Part shown: piece by piece, positions 1 through 9,599 of the stretch
How positions within the stretch are numbered: the stretch's first letter is position 1
Layout of the letters: every line of letters starts with the position of its first letter
Origin: CAVXTT01 sp963764685
GTDB lineage: Bacteria > Bacteroidota > Ignavibacteria > Ignavibacteriales > Ignavibacteriaceae
Reading direction: 5' to 3'
Length of the DNA stretch: 64,000 nt
NCBI GenBank assembly: GCA_963764685.1
Contig: CAVXTT010000016.1
Location: 124,001 to 188,000, forward strand
The notes under the pieces: generated by a model
What the model was told of the DNA's origin: nothing
The model's database searches: none
What the model saw: only the letters and a program-made list of their open reading frames with translations
Translations under genes and position numbers: made by a program

Positions 1-2075
1 AATAAAAACAACAGAATTACTAAAGAGAATATTACTAGAATAACATAAGTTTGTACTCTGCCGGTCTGAAATCTTCTGAAGATTAAACCGATAAAACCGC
101 TCAGGTACGCCATAAAATTTACTAAACCGTCGACCACAACATTATCAAACCTGCCGCTGAAGGCTGAGAACCATTTTGTTACTGATGCAGAACCATCCAC
201 GATACCATCAATAATTTTCAGATCGAACCAGGCAAAGAATCGTGCTAATAGCCAGAGTACCTGCAACAAAGGTAGCATCATATATCTCATCGAAATACCA
301 TTTATTCAATGAAAGGTTGTACAATGATTTGACTTTGGCAGCAACAGCATCAGCACTTATTTTCTTCCACTGATAAAACATAAATGCACCCAATATTCCT
401 AAGCCAGCAACCAGCAAAGACAATAACATTGCCGGATAATGGAAATGATGCATAGCTTCAGTATAAACACCCGAATAAACAATCTCGCCATGTACCGGTG
501 TCGAAGGGTTATTAACCATAAAATTATAACGGGCTGTTTCCGGTACTGAAATTTGCGGAGCTTTAATCCATTCGGATACAAACCATCCGCTTCCTCCATT
601 CAGAGGATTAGGGGTATACCAGAAAAACACTGAGAGACCCGCCAGAATTACAAGCGGTAATACCATTACTAATGGAGATTCGTGTGCGTGATCATATTTA
701 TGCTGGTCTGCCGGTTTACCATGAAATGTAAGTATGACAAGACGGAACATATAAAATGCAGTCAACATTGCTACAAAAAATCCTACAACAGCAAATAGCC
801 AGTGTCCTGTTAAATTCGCAAATGCCATAGTTCCTGCAAGTATACCGTCTTTGCTGAGAAATCCTGAAGTTAGAGGAACACCCGAAATAGCCAGAGTAGA
901 AATTAAGAAGGTTGCATAAGTCAGAGGCATCTTCTTTCGTAATCCACCCATATTTCTGATATCCTGCTCGTGATGCATTGAATGTATAACAGAACCGGAT
1001 CCTAAGAATAAGACAAGCTTTGAAGAAAGCATGAGTGATAAGATGAAAAAACGCAAATTGGAATGCGCCCACGCCTAATGCCATTACCATATAACCAAGC
1101 TGACTTACTGTAGAATATGCCAGGACCTTTTTAATATCATTCTGAGTGAGGGCAATGGTTGCAGGAATAAATGCTGAAATTGCTCCTATGACTGCAATAA
1201 TCAGCAGGGCATCTCCAGTAAGCATGGTAAATACTCTGGCAACAAGGTATACACCAGCGGCAACCATTGTGGCAGCGTGTATTAAAGCACTGACGGGTGT
1301 AGGACCTTCCATTGCATCTGGAAGCCAAACGTGCAGCGGGAACTGGGCAGATTTACCGATCGCACCGCAGAAAAGCAATAATACCTGTAACGGTTAACCA
1401 GAATTCACTCCCGAAAGGAAGATTCCCCAGAGCTATTTGAGCAAATATAGTTTCAAGGGTAAAAGTCTTATACGTATAGAATAGTATCAGAATGCCGGAA
1501 AACATCCCTATGTCACCAATCCTGTTTACGATGAAAGCTTTTTTTGCGGCATCGGAAGCAGATTTCTTTTCATACCAGAAACCGATAAGGAGGTATGAGG
1601 AGAGTCCGACAAGTTCCCAGAAGATATACATCATAAGCATATTGTGAGTAAGGACTATGCCAGCCATAGAGAAAGTAAAAATTCCCAGGTAGGCAAAATA
1701 TCTGTTATAACGCTTGTCCCCCTCCATATAGGCAATTGAGAAAATATGAACCAGCATACTTATCAGCATTACAACCATAATCATAATTACAGACAGGTTA
1801 TCCAGCACTATACCAAGCTCAATCGTAATAGGACCAAACACAGGAACATTTCCCAGATTTATCCACTGAAATTGAGAAGTTATTGTAGATTGTGTATAGT
1901 AGGCGAGTTTTATATAACCCAGAATTACTGAAAGCACAAATGCTGCAATCAGAATAAAATTTTCAATAAGATATGCCCGCTTGAATTTCTTCCCCATAAA
2001 TAGAGTCAGAATGAATCCCAACAGTGGGAGGAACAACACAGTTACTGCAAGATTTACCAGAAAATTATCATTCAT
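1..2075 (-). CDS. nuoL: NADH-quinone oxidoreductase subunit L, frameshifted, 3' end outside window
   Basis: This is the large antiporter-like proton-pumping subunit of complex I, with many membrane helices. The protein runs through at least three frames: the N-terminus from 2075 to about 1360, the middle (LPDAMEGPTPVSALIHAATM, the family core) from about 1378 to 1060, the next part from about 1056 to 240, and the C-terminus ending TGRVQTYVILVIF below 207. Conserved sequence continues across each junction, near 1365, 1060 and 240, so these look like single-base indels and not gene decay. About 690 residues are present, close to the usual 600-700, and no stop is reached before base 1, so only a few residues are missing. 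It starts six bases after nuoK. nuoM and nuoN are expected just outside the window. Confidence 0.93.
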
Positions 2076-2080
2076 AATTC

Positions 2081-2392
2081 TTAATCTCTTAGTGTGTCAA
2101 CTTCATCAACATTTACAGTTGCGAAGGTTTTATAAATATTCAGAACTATTGCAAGAGCTATTGCCGCTTCGGCTGCTGCCAGCACTATAACAAAGAGAGC
2201 TATTATTTGTCCGTGAAGATTAAAGTTGCCATATCTTGCGAATGCAACGAAATTTATATTGGCAGCGTTTAGTATCAGTTCTACACCCATTAAAACCATT
2301 ATGGCATTTCTTCGGGTAACGACTCCGAAGAGCCCGAGAGAAAAGAGTATCGTGCTGATAATTAAAAAATGATTGAGACCTATTTGTGTCAT
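2081..2392 (-). CDS. nuoK: NADH-quinone oxidoreductase subunit K
   Basis: This is a small three-helix subunit of the complex I membrane arm, 103 residues, the normal family length. The NuoK helix pattern is seen: LNHFLIISTILFSLGLFGV, then a helix with the conserved acidic residue (MVLMGVELILNAANINFVAF), then a helix rich in alanine with paired glutamates (AAAEAAIALAIVLNIY). Those buried glutamates are part of the proton path in the family. The frame is intact. It lies between nuoJ (3-base gap) and nuoL (5-base gap) in one transcription unit. Confidence 0.96.
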   Translation of the reverse strand: MTQIGLNHFLIISTILFSLGLFGVVTRRNAIMVLMGVELILNAANINFVAFARYGNFNLHGQIIALFVIVLAAAEAAIALAIVLNIYKTFATVNVDEVDTLRD

Positions 2393-2395
2393 AAT

Positions 2396-2884
2396 TTATT
2401 TCCGTGCCATTGAGGCAGCACCTATAAGTGCGATTAATAATATTATTCCCAGTAGTTCAAAAACAATTATGTATTCATTCATTAAAAGGAAACCAAGCGA
2501 GAAAGCTGTTGTTGTGGGAATATCTGTCTGGAAAGTTCTCCATTTTGTCAGCGTAAGAACCGCTAGCAGCAACCCGGCTAACAATCCGATCCCGATTCCA
2601 GCCGGAAGTAATTGAATTGTACCGGTTTTTATTTGAACATTTGTTATTTTATTTGTAAGCATCACTCCAAACAGGAGCAGGATCAGAATACCGCCTATAT
2701 AAACTATCAGTTGAACCATTGCGACAAAATCAGCGCCAAGAAGGATATAAATGCCAGTTACTCCGAAAAATGTAAACAATAGATAAAACGCCGAATGAAC
2801 AATATTCCTAACGCTTACAACGAAGAATGCCGATAATACAGTGATCAGTGCAAATAGATAAAAAATAAAATCATATATGTTCAT
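2396..2884 (-). CDS. nuoJ: NADH-quinone oxidoreductase subunit J
   Basis: This is a membrane-arm subunit of complex I with 162 residues and five predicted helices, the usual length. It begins MNIYDFIFYLFALITVLSAF and contains the NuoJ core NIVHSAFYLLFTFFGVTGIY followed by GADFVAMVQLIVYIGGILIL, the helix whose pi-bulge region is involved in coupling in known structures. The frame is intact. The start codon follows the predicted nuoI stop by two bases, so it belongs to the same operon. Confidence 0.96.
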   Translation of the reverse strand: MNIYDFIFYLFALITVLSAFFVVSVRNIVHSAFYLLFTFFGVTGIYILLGADFVAMVQLIVYIGGILILLLFGVMLTNKITNVQIKTGTIQLLPAGIGIGLLAGLLLAVLTLTKWRTFQTDIPTTTAFSLGFLLMNEYIIVFELLGIILLIALIGAASMARK

Positions 2885-2886
2885 AA

Positions 2887-3427
2887 CTATTCTGCTTTCT
2901 CTTCTACTTTAGGAGCAGCCTTCTGAGCTGCTTTTTCTGCTTCGAACTTTGCATAATTTTCTTTTTTCTCAGATCTTTCCTGCTGTGTGAGGGTAACGAA
3001 ATCATAAACAAGACTCTCTCTGTTTATATTCAGAAAATTCATACACATCGGTCATATATATACATTCTGTAGGGCAGGGGAATACACAAAGCTGGCAGTA
3101 ACAGCACTTTGCAAAATCAATATCGAATTTGGTTACCCAAAGTGCTTTCTTTTTTCCGTTTGAAGTTTTACCGAGATCTTCACCGGGTATCGATTTAACA
3201 GTTTCAATCTCAATACAGGAAACCGGACAGGCACGTGCACATTGATCGCAACCGATACAATCATCCATATTAACATAGAGTCTGTTACGCTCTCTTTCAG
3301 GAAGAGGCAGCTTAACATCCGGATATTGTATTGTCACAGCAGGGACAAAGAGATGCTTAAATGTGACTTTCATTCCTATCACAATAGTAAAAATTGCACT
3401 CCAGATATTGTTGAAATATTGTTTCAT
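2887..3427 (-). CDS. nuoI: NADH-quinone oxidoreductase subunit I (2x[4Fe-4S]), one frameshift
   Basis: This peripheral-arm ferredoxin-like subunit carries the clusters that feed electrons to NuoB. Two motifs are visible: CIGCDQCARACPVSCIE and CCYCQLCVFPCPTECIY, giving eight cysteines for two [4Fe-4S] clusters. The first frame ends after KQRESCL near 3002. One base earlier or later, the frame continues as SLVYDFVTLTQQERSEKK and on to a lysine/alanine/glutamate-rich tail that stops at 2887, two bases before nuoJ. That spacing supports reading the whole span as one gene of about 180 residues with a one-base indel near 3010. The charged tail is an extension seen in some Bacteroidota-type NuoI proteins. 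Confidence 0.92.
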
Positions 3428-3430
3428 AAT

Positions 3431-4504
3431 TTATAAAACTGTTATGAGTCCGATTAAAATTAAAATGACGAAAGATATCGGGATAAGATATTTCCAGCAT
3501 AGGTTCATAAGCTGATCTACACGCAGTCTCGGAAGTGTCCATCTTAGCCACATTTGAACAAATACGAAGAATACCCCTTTAGAGGTAAACCAGAAAAATT
3601 GCTCAACAGGAATAAGCCATGTGAGATGAAGAAGGTTTCCCAGATAGCCGAACGGCGACTGATAGCCCCCAAGGAAGAGAGCTGAAACCACTGCCGATAC
3701 AGCAAACATATTTGCATATTCGGCAAGGAAGAACATTGCGAACTTCATTCCTGAATACTCAGTATGGAATCCGGAAACAAGTTCAGATTCTGCTTCCGGT
3801 ATATCAAATGGAGTTCTGTTAACTTCTGCAAGGGTGCTTATATAGATAATAACAAAAGAGATCATCATCAGAGGGGCAAGCAGGATCTTATCCCATCCTG
3901 CATTGTTTCCGCCTAGTATAAGCCAGTTCCAGAAATAAGGGGTTTGCATCTCACTTAATGTAATGAGGTTTAAGGTGCCCGTTACCATTACTACTGCAAT
4001 AATGATCATCATCGTAGGGATTTCATAACTAATAATCTGCGCAGCCGATCGCATTGCACCATACAAAGAATATTTATTATTTGATGACCAGCCTCCCATG
4101 AGTATTCCAGCAACTACTAAACCTGATACGGCCACTATGTAAAAAACTCCGAGGTCGATATTTGAACCTATAAAAGCACTGGAGAAGGGAATCGCTGCAA
4201 AGGCAGCGTAACTTCCTGCAAAAACAAGTATAGGTGCAATATTAAAAAGCGTTTTATCATTAGCGCTCGCTACAATATCTTCTTTCTGCAGAAGCTTCAG
4301 TATATCTGCAATGGTCTGGAGAAGACCGTGGTAACCTACTCTCATAGGTCCCAGCCTGTCCTGCATATGGGCCGATACCTTTCTTTCGAGGTATACGGCA
4401 ACCAGAGCGAAGGGGAGAATAAATATGAACAGAGGCATTAAGCTCTGAATAAAACCGGCGGTTATCTGGCTTCCGGTAAGATCATATAAAAAATCATAGA
4501 TCAT
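3431..4504 (-). CDS. nuoH: NADH-quinone oxidoreductase subunit H
   Basis: This membrane subunit forms much of the quinone-access chamber of complex I. The protein has 357 residues with about eight helices and is intact. Conserved blocks seen are ERKVSAHMQDRLGPMRVGYH (quinone-site loop), GWSSNNKYSLYGAMRSAAQ and the acidic loop EVNRTPFDIPEAESELVSGF. The length is slightly above the family mean. It overlaps the end of nuoD by four bases, indicating translational coupling, and is followed four bases later by nuoI. Confidence 0.97.
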   Translation of the reverse strand: MIYDFLYDLTGSQITAGFIQSLMPLFIFILPFALVAVYLERKVSAHMQDRLGPMRVGYHGLLQTIADILKLLQKEDIVASANDKTLFNIAPILVFAGSYAAFAAIPFSSAFIGSNIDLGVFYIVAVSGLVVAGILMGGWSSNNKYSLYGAMRSAAQIISYEIPTMMIIIAVVMVTGTLNLITLSEMQTPYFWNWLILGGNNAGWDKILLAPLMMISFVIIYISTLAEVNRTPFDIPEAESELVSGFHTEYSGMKFAMFFLAEYANMFAVSAVVSALFLGGYQSPFGYLGNLLHLTWLIPVEQFFWFTSKGVFFVFVQMWLRWTLPRLRVDQLMNLCWKYLIPISFVILILIGLITVL

Positions 4505-5613
4505 CTGTCGATTTCTCCAAGTACTATATCTATACTGCCGAGAATGGCGATAACATCAGCTATAAGGTGCCCTTTGCTGATTTCATTTATGACGGCAAGG
4601 TTTATAAATGACGGAGCTTTTACCTTCACCCTGAAAGGATTTGCAGTTCCATTGCTGATAATGAAGTACCCCAGTTCTCCCCGAGGGTTTTCTACTCTCC
4701 CGTAAACTTGTCCGACCGGAGGTTTTATTCTTTTCGGGATTGCAGACATTACGTCGCCTTCCGGGATTTGTTCTACAGCCTGCTCTATTATCTTTAGGCT
4801 CTCTTCCATTTCCAGGACTCTCATATAATAACGGTCCCAGCAATCACCGACTGTTCCCATTTTCCCTTCGCCGAAAGGAATATTGTAATCAAATTTATGA
4901 TACACTGAATAAGGATCAACTCTCCTGATGTCCCATTCAATACCGCTGGCTCTTAAATTAGGACCACTAACAGCATAGTTTATAGCAACATCGAGAGGGA
5001 GTATGCCGACATTGGCAGTCCTCTCAATAAATATTTTGTTGCCTGTAAGCAGTTCATTTAATTCAACAATCTTTGGTCTGAAGTAAGTTATAAATTCTTT
5101 TGTAAGTCTTAAGAAGTCAGGATGCAGATCGTGGGACAATCCTCCGATCCAGATATAATTGTACAGAAGCCTGGCACCGCAGGTAATTTCGAACAGACTT
5201 AAAACTTTTTCCCTGTCCCTGAAACAAAACAGAAATGGGGTCATTGCCCCGATATCTGCACCATATGTACCAAGGGCTACAAGGTGTGAGGCAATACGCT
5301 GAAGTTCAGCCATAATGACTCTGATATACTCAACTCTTTCAGGCACCTGGATACCTAGCAGTTTTTCTGCTGCAACCACATATCCGAACTCATTTCCCAT
5401 TGAAGCCAGATAGTCCATTCTGTCGGTATAAGGAATAACCTGGGGGTAGGTCATGGCTTCTGCGTGTTTTTCAAAACATCTGTGGAGATATCCGATATGG
5501 GGACGTACCTCGGAAATTAACTCTCCGTCAAGTACCAGCTCAAGTCTTAGTACACCGTGTGTAGACGGGTGCTGAGGCCCCATATTAAGAATCATTTCTT
5601 CTGTTTTTACCAT
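4501..5613 (-). CDS. nuoD: NADH-quinone oxidoreductase subunit D
   Basis: This is the 49-kDa-type subunit that, with NuoB, forms the quinone-binding pocket. It has 370 residues and an intact frame. The N-terminal signature NMGPQHPSTHGVLRLEL carries the His involved in quinone binding, and the hydrogenase-derived fold is shown by IGYLHRCFEKHAEAMTYPQV and the C-terminal DVIAILGSIDIVLGEIDR. It is a stand-alone NuoD, not fused to NuoC, whose gene ends about 30 bases upstream. nuoH overlaps its 3' end by four bases. Confidence 0.97.
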   Translation of the reverse strand: MVKTEEMILNMGPQHPSTHGVLRLELVLDGELISEVRPHIGYLHRCFEKHAEAMTYPQVIPYTDRMDYLASMGNEFGYVVAAEKLLGIQVPERVEYIRVIMAELQRIASHLVALGTYGADIGAMTPFLFCFRDREKVLSLFEITCGARLLYNYIWIGGLSHDLHPDFLRLTKEFITYFRPKIVELNELLTGNKIFIERTANVGILPLDVAINYAVSGPNLRASGIEWDIRRVDPYSVYHKFDYNIPFGEGKMGTVGDCWDRYYMRVLEMEESLKIIEQAVEQIPEGDVMSAIPKRIKPPVGQVYGRVENPRGELGYFIISNGTANPFRVKVKAPSFINLAVINEISKGHLIADVIAILGSIDIVLGEIDR

Positions 5614-5642
5614 AACTTAAAGTGATTTATCAATTACAATTT

Positions 5643-6174
5643 TTAATAAGGAACTTTCATTCCCTGGTAGAATTCCGGATTCTTATAATCTTTCCTCAAC
5701 GGGTATCCCGCATCCCAATCATAAGGCATTAGTATTCTTCTTAAGATCAGGGTGATTAAGAAAAATGATACCGAACATATCATATGCTTCTCTTTCGTGC
5801 CAATCGGCTGCTCTCCAGACCTCAGCAACAGATGCAGCCTCCGGTTTTTCTCTGGGAGTTTCCGTCTTCAGAATTACTTTGTGTCTTAATGAGGTAGATT
5901 CGAGGTGGTACCACACACTTAATGTTCCCCCGTTAATTACTATACTGCCGTCAGCATCGGTTTGCTTTGCACCATTTGCATCATCTACTCCCGATAAAAC
6001 TACCAGGCAATCAAACTGGAGTTCCCGATTGTCTCTGAGGAAAGTTGATATTCTGTCAACTACAAGTGGAGCGACAGTAATAAACGGATCTAAAGGTTGA
6101 GGAGGATTAAGTGCTATTACCGAGTCTCCGAATTTTTCCTTTAATGTTGCAAATATTTCTTCGATGGTTTTCAT
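5643..6174 (-). CDS. nuoC: NADH-quinone oxidoreductase subunit C, one frameshift
   Basis: This is the 30-kDa-type peripheral-arm subunit. The main frame (6174 to about 5745) contains the signature VWRAADWHEREAYDMFGIIF. It reaches NHPDLKK and then stops at 5719, while the neighbouring frame continues with the expected end (DLRRILMPYDWDAGYPLRK) to a stop at 5643. A single extra A in the run near 5743 explains this. The corrected protein is about 176 residues, normal for NuoC. Its start overlaps nuoB by four bases (ATGA type). Confidence 0.93.
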
Positions 6175-6662
6175 ACAGCTTTCTTCACTAAAGATTCATT
6201 CCTGATTTTTTCCTGGAGTTTCAAAAGCCCTTCAAGCAGCGCTTCAGGGCGGGGGGGGCAGCCTGGGACATAAACATCGACAGGAATAACTCTATCAACG
6301 CCCTTTAGAACGTGATAGCCGTGTTCCCAATAAGGACCACCGCAATTAGAACAGCTTCCCATAGAAATGACATATTTAGGGTCAGGCATCTGTTCATAAA
6401 GTCTTTTTACCCTTATTGCCATTTTGAGTGTAACAGTACCTGAAATAATAATTGCATCGGACTGTCTGGGGGAAGGACGGGGAATAACGCCAAACCTGTC
6501 GAAGTCATAATGTGAAGCAGACGTTGCCATCATTTCAATTGCGCAGCAGGCAAGTCCGAAACCAACCTGCCAAACTGAAGAGAGGCGTGCCCAGTTGAGA
6601 AGATCCTCAACATTGGTTATAACTATATTCTCATCCGTGAATTGTTTGTCGAGTAATCCCAT
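6171..6662 (-). CDS. nuoB: NADH-quinone oxidoreductase subunit B (cluster N2)
   Basis: This subunit binds the terminal [4Fe-4S] cluster N2, next to the quinone site. The protein has 163 residues and an intact frame. Cluster ligands are visible: the tandem cysteines in GFGLACCAIEMMA, the cysteine in SMGSCSNCGGPYW and the cysteine in VYVPGCPPRPEAL. Gene order A-B-C-D is standard. It lies 10 bases after nuoA and overlaps nuoC by four bases. Confidence 0.97.
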   Translation of the reverse strand: MGLLDKQFTDENIVITNVEDLLNWARLSSVWQVGFGLACCAIEMMATSASHYDFDRFGVIPRPSPRQSDAIIISGTVTLKMAIRVKRLYEQMPDPKYVISMGSCSNCGGPYWEHGYHVLKGVDRVIPVDVYVPGCPPRPEALLEGLLKLQEKIRNESLVKKAV

Positions 6663-6672
6663 TATTTTCTTT

Positions 6673-7122
6673 TCAGTTATTTACAAGTTCGCTTATTTGG
6701 TTCTCTGATCCGGATTCTGCCAGTTCAGCTTGCTTGAAGGCGAGGGTCGGTATTTTAACTTTTGGCCTTGCCCACTCCAGATCCCCTTTACGCCATTCAT
6801 ATGCCATCCCGAGACCTAGCAGCAACAGAAATATTGCACCCACAACAAATCCTGGTATGCCGTATTCCTTGTAGACAAGGGCCCAGGGTAACAGGAGCAC
6901 TACTTCCACATCAAAAATGAGGAAGATCAGGGCAACAACATAAAATCTGATATTGAACTTTATCCAGGGCGAACCTTCGGGGTTTTCACCGCATTCATAA
7001 GTAAGTAGTTTCTCGCGGGTAGGTCGGGCCGGACGCAGCAGCTTTGCCAGAAAAACTATTCCTACAACAAAAATCACTGCCGTCAGAAGAAAAATAAAGA
7101 TCTTGCCGAATTCAGTTAACAT
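6673..7122 (-). CDS. nuoA: NADH-quinone oxidoreductase subunit A, first gene of the nuo operon
   Basis: This is a small membrane-arm subunit with three helices, 149 residues, intact. The signature EKLLTYECGENPEGSPWIKF, including the Cys of the quinone-chamber loop, is followed by the acidic helix FLIFDVEVVLLLPWAL. The C-terminus extends about 25 residues past the last helix and is hydrophilic, slightly longer than many NuoA proteins. It is the promoter-proximal gene, with a 464-bp divergent spacer separating it from alr. Confidence 0.96.
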   Translation of the reverse strand: MLTEFGKIFIFLLTAVIFVVGIVFLAKLLRPARPTREKLLTYECGENPEGSPWIKFNIRFYVVALIFLIFDVEVVLLLPWALVYKEYGIPGFVVGAIFLLLLGLGMAYEWRKGDLEWARPKVKIPTLAFKQAELAESGSENQISELVNN

Positions 7123-7586
7123 ATAATTATTTTTTTATTTGTTTTTCAGCATTGTATGTATATCCGCCAGCTTAAATGGCCGGATTTTCTGAGACAACAG
7201 GCTATGACAACATATATGCCATGATTTGTGTCCCTAATTGAGGATTTATAACTAATTCCATAACCTGCAAAAGCTTAAAATTTATCAGTTATAAGAGATT
7301 GATTTTGATCTCTTCTCACAAAAGAGAATGAAATCAAACTTGTGTAAACAAAATAATCATAATTAACTTTTGGGGAAATACTTATTTCCGTTCCACTACT
7401 GTTTATTTTCGTTAAGTTAATCAGCGTTAAGTTTTTCGTCTTAAATCGCCATATTCGTATTATGGTGATTATAAATAAAATTTTATCTCCATTATGTCAG
7501 GTTTTAACTTCAAAGTTACATTTACTCTTTAATTGATTATAAATCGTTTTGAAATTATATTTTGCCGCTAATTTTAAAGAATAAAG
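7123..7586. promoter_or_regulatory. Divergent spacer between nuoA and alr with an inverted repeat
   Basis: This gene-free spacer must hold the promoters of both the nuo operon (minus) and alr (plus). It is very AT-rich. The one clear symmetric site is at 7444-7470: AATCGCCATA, a 7-base gap, then TATGGTGATT, ten-base arms with one mismatch. It sits about 320 bp from the nuoA start and 115 bp from alr. A second weak dyad, AGAGAT/ATCTCT, lies near 7297-7316. No promoter hexamers can be assigned with confidence. The operator role is an inference from symmetry and position. Confidence 0.4.
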
Positions 7587-8717
7587 ATGCGTCCCACTCA
7601 TGCGGTAGTTGATCTAAACCAGTTGAAAAGAAATTTCCTGAATATCAGGAAAAAGATAGGGAAGGTAAAAATAATGGCCGTGGTTAAGGCTGATGCATAT
7701 GGCCACGGGGTTGAGCAAGTTGTTCGTGCCCTGAATACTATGGGTGACAAGCGGCCGGAATATTACTCAGTTGCACTACCCGATGAGGGGGCGGAACTAA
7801 GAAAATTTGAGGTCTCTCAACCGATTCTTATTCTTGAACCATTCGATCAATACCAGGTATATCAGTTTGTTAAAAACGATCTCATCGCCTCGGTATTTAA
7901 TGATGTACACCTCAAAACATTATTAAAAAAAACTGCACAGTACCGCAGGCGGCACCCCGGCTACAGAATTAAAGTACAGGTAAAGATAGATACAGGGATG
8001 AACAGGCTGGGTATCAGATGGGAAGAATCATTTGATTTTATTAAAAAGCTTAGTGCAAATAAAAATTTCCGTCTGGACGGTATCTATACTCATTTTGCCA
8101 CATCAGATGAAAAGAATAAAAGCTTTGCAAGACTTCAGATAAAAAGATTCAACGAGATAATTGAGAGACTGAAGAAAGAAAATATAAATACCGGTCTGAT
8201 ACACGCTGCTAATAGCGGAGCAATTTTAGATCTTCCGGAGGCATACTATGATATGGTTCGCCCCGGAATTTTAATGTTCGGCAATTACCCATCAAACGAA
8301 ACAACTGAATCGATACCGGTTAAACCGATTATGTCCATTATCTCGGAAGTCACCTCCATTAAAGATCTGGAGCCGGGTGAAAGTGTCGGATACAGCCGTT
8401 CTTTTACAACTTCCAGAAAAACAAGAATTGCTTCAGTACCGATCGGTTATGCCGACGGATTCAGCAGAGGACTTTCCAACAGGATACAAGTTATTATAAA
8501 AGGAAAATTTTACCATCAGATTGGTAATATTTCGATGGACAGGAGTATATTTGATATCGGATACGATGACATAAAAGTAGGTGATAAAGTTATTATCTTA
8601 GGCAAATATAAAAATCTGGAAATTTCAGCCAGAGACTGGGCTGAGATATTAAATACAATTTCCTATGAAATTACCTTAAACATCAGCGGAAGAGTACCAC
8701 GTATCTATAAGGACTAA
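7587..8717 (+). CDS. alr: Alanine racemase
   Basis: This PLP enzyme interconverts L- and D-alanine for peptidoglycan synthesis in the cytoplasm. It has 376 residues, the usual length. The PLP lysine is K34 in the motif AVVKADAYGHG. The second catalytic base, a tyrosine, lies in ESVGYSRSFTTSRKTRIASV, which is followed by PIGYADGF. The fold-type III barrel plus C-terminal beta domain is complete, ending NISGRVPRIYKD. The start at 7587 gives the conserved N-terminus RPTHAVVDLNQLKRN. Its stop overlaps the next start by one base (TAATG), so the downstream gene is probably translationally coupled. Confidence 0.96.
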   Translation: MRPTHAVVDLNQLKRNFLNIRKKIGKVKIMAVVKADAYGHGVEQVVRALNTMGDKRPEYYSVALPDEGAELRKFEVSQPILILEPFDQYQVYQFVKNDLIASVFNDVHLKTLLKKTAQYRRRHPGYRIKVQVKIDTGMNRLGIRWEESFDFIKKLSANKNFRLDGIYTHFATSDEKNKSFARLQIKRFNEIIERLKKENINTGLIHAANSGAILDLPEAYYDMVRPGILMFGNYPSNETTESIPVKPIMSIISEVTSIKDLEPGESVGYSRSFTTSRKTRIASVPIGYADGFSRGLSNRIQVIIKGKFYHQIGNISMDRSIFDIGYDDIKVGDKVIILGKYKNLEISARDWAEILNTISYEITLNISGRVPRIYKD

Positions 8718-9592
8718 TGGATTTATTAAAACAATATATTGTACAATGTATTACTGCAGCTTCTAATAACCTGAGGCTGAATACCCAGAAGATAGAAGTT
8801 GTTGCATTACTCAGGGAGGCCGTTTCCGGTTCTTCCGATATTGAAAAAGATATAAGGGAGATGAAAAAAATTACCGAGCTCTCAAAGCTGGGGATCAGAC
8901 TGAATGAAATTTATAATTTTCTTACAGTGGGACAAATCGATTTTCTTCGCTTGTCTGAAAAATATAAAGAACATAGTCAGCTGCTGATTAAAGAACTAAG
9001 TAATCTTACGGATGCTGTCAATCCGTTAATGTTCAAGCAGGTATTGACAAAGCTCCATCACAATCTTGTGGAAATTCCCGATAATATAATTCCTCAGGAA
9101 GAGCTTAGTGTTGATCTTTCAAAAAGAAATCCTCCTGATTCAATATTCGGGCTGAAAGAGACTGAAACTCTTAAGGAAGAACTTATAATGGAAGAAGAAA
9201 TATTCGATGAGGAAGCCTTCTTTCAAAATTATGAGAGCAATATCCTTGAGCAGGTAAAACCTGTTGATAATCTTCTTAAATCTGTTCTGAATGGGGAGTA
9301 TGAAACTGAAGAAGTTGTTAAGTATGCTGAAATAATGGAAACCAATGGGGAGTTGTCAGCCAAAATAGGATTTGAAATAATAGCGAATATGCATAAGATA
9401 ATTTCAAAATCTCTTTACCTCATCGCAAGCGGAGAATTGTCACCTTTAAGGGAGATAATTGAATCAGTCCGCTCATGCTTAATAGTTGTGGTGGCGGTAG
9501 TAAAAGGAAAGGAAATTGATATCACCGGTTATCTGAACCGCGCCGAGGATTTCGGCAGACAAATTCAAGCAATAAAAATTAAAGTGGAATAG
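8717..9592 (+). CDS. Unknown helical protein coupled to alr
   Basis: No family is recognised. The product has 291 residues, is predicted soluble and almost wholly alpha-helical, with no signal peptide or membrane segment. It has an acidic middle (about residues 135-190, rich in Glu/Asp) between two helical halves, and the C-terminal half (residues about 190-290) resembles a helical bundle. It overlaps alr by one base and is followed seven bases later by the guanylyltransferase gene, so it sits inside a cell-wall/sugar-nucleotide transcription unit. A scaffold or regulatory role is possible but unsupported. Confidence 0.7.
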   Translation: MDLLKQYIVQCITAASNNLRLNTQKIEVVALLREAVSGSSDIEKDIREMKKITELSKLGIRLNEIYNFLTVGQIDFLRLSEKYKEHSQLLIKELSNLTDAVNPLMFKQVLTKLHHNLVEIPDNIIPQEELSVDLSKRNPPDSIFGLKETETLKEELIMEEEIFDEEAFFQNYESNILEQVKPVDNLLKSVLNGEYETEEVVKYAEIMETNGELSAKIGFEIIANMHKIISKSLYLIASGELSPLREIIESVRSCLIVVVAVVKGKEIDITGYLNRAEDFGRQIQAIKIKVE

Positions 9593-9599
9593 AAACTAA

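Noticed and set aside
1146..2615. Plus-strand ORFs of 60-83 codons opposite nuoL and nuoJ
   Set aside because: They are antisense to conserved complex I genes and have no recognisable product.
7500..7586. Bacteroidota-type -7 (TAnnTTTG) promoter before alr
   Set aside because: The nearest match (TATTTTG) lacks the correct spacing of the motif and no -33 TTTG lies at the expected distance.
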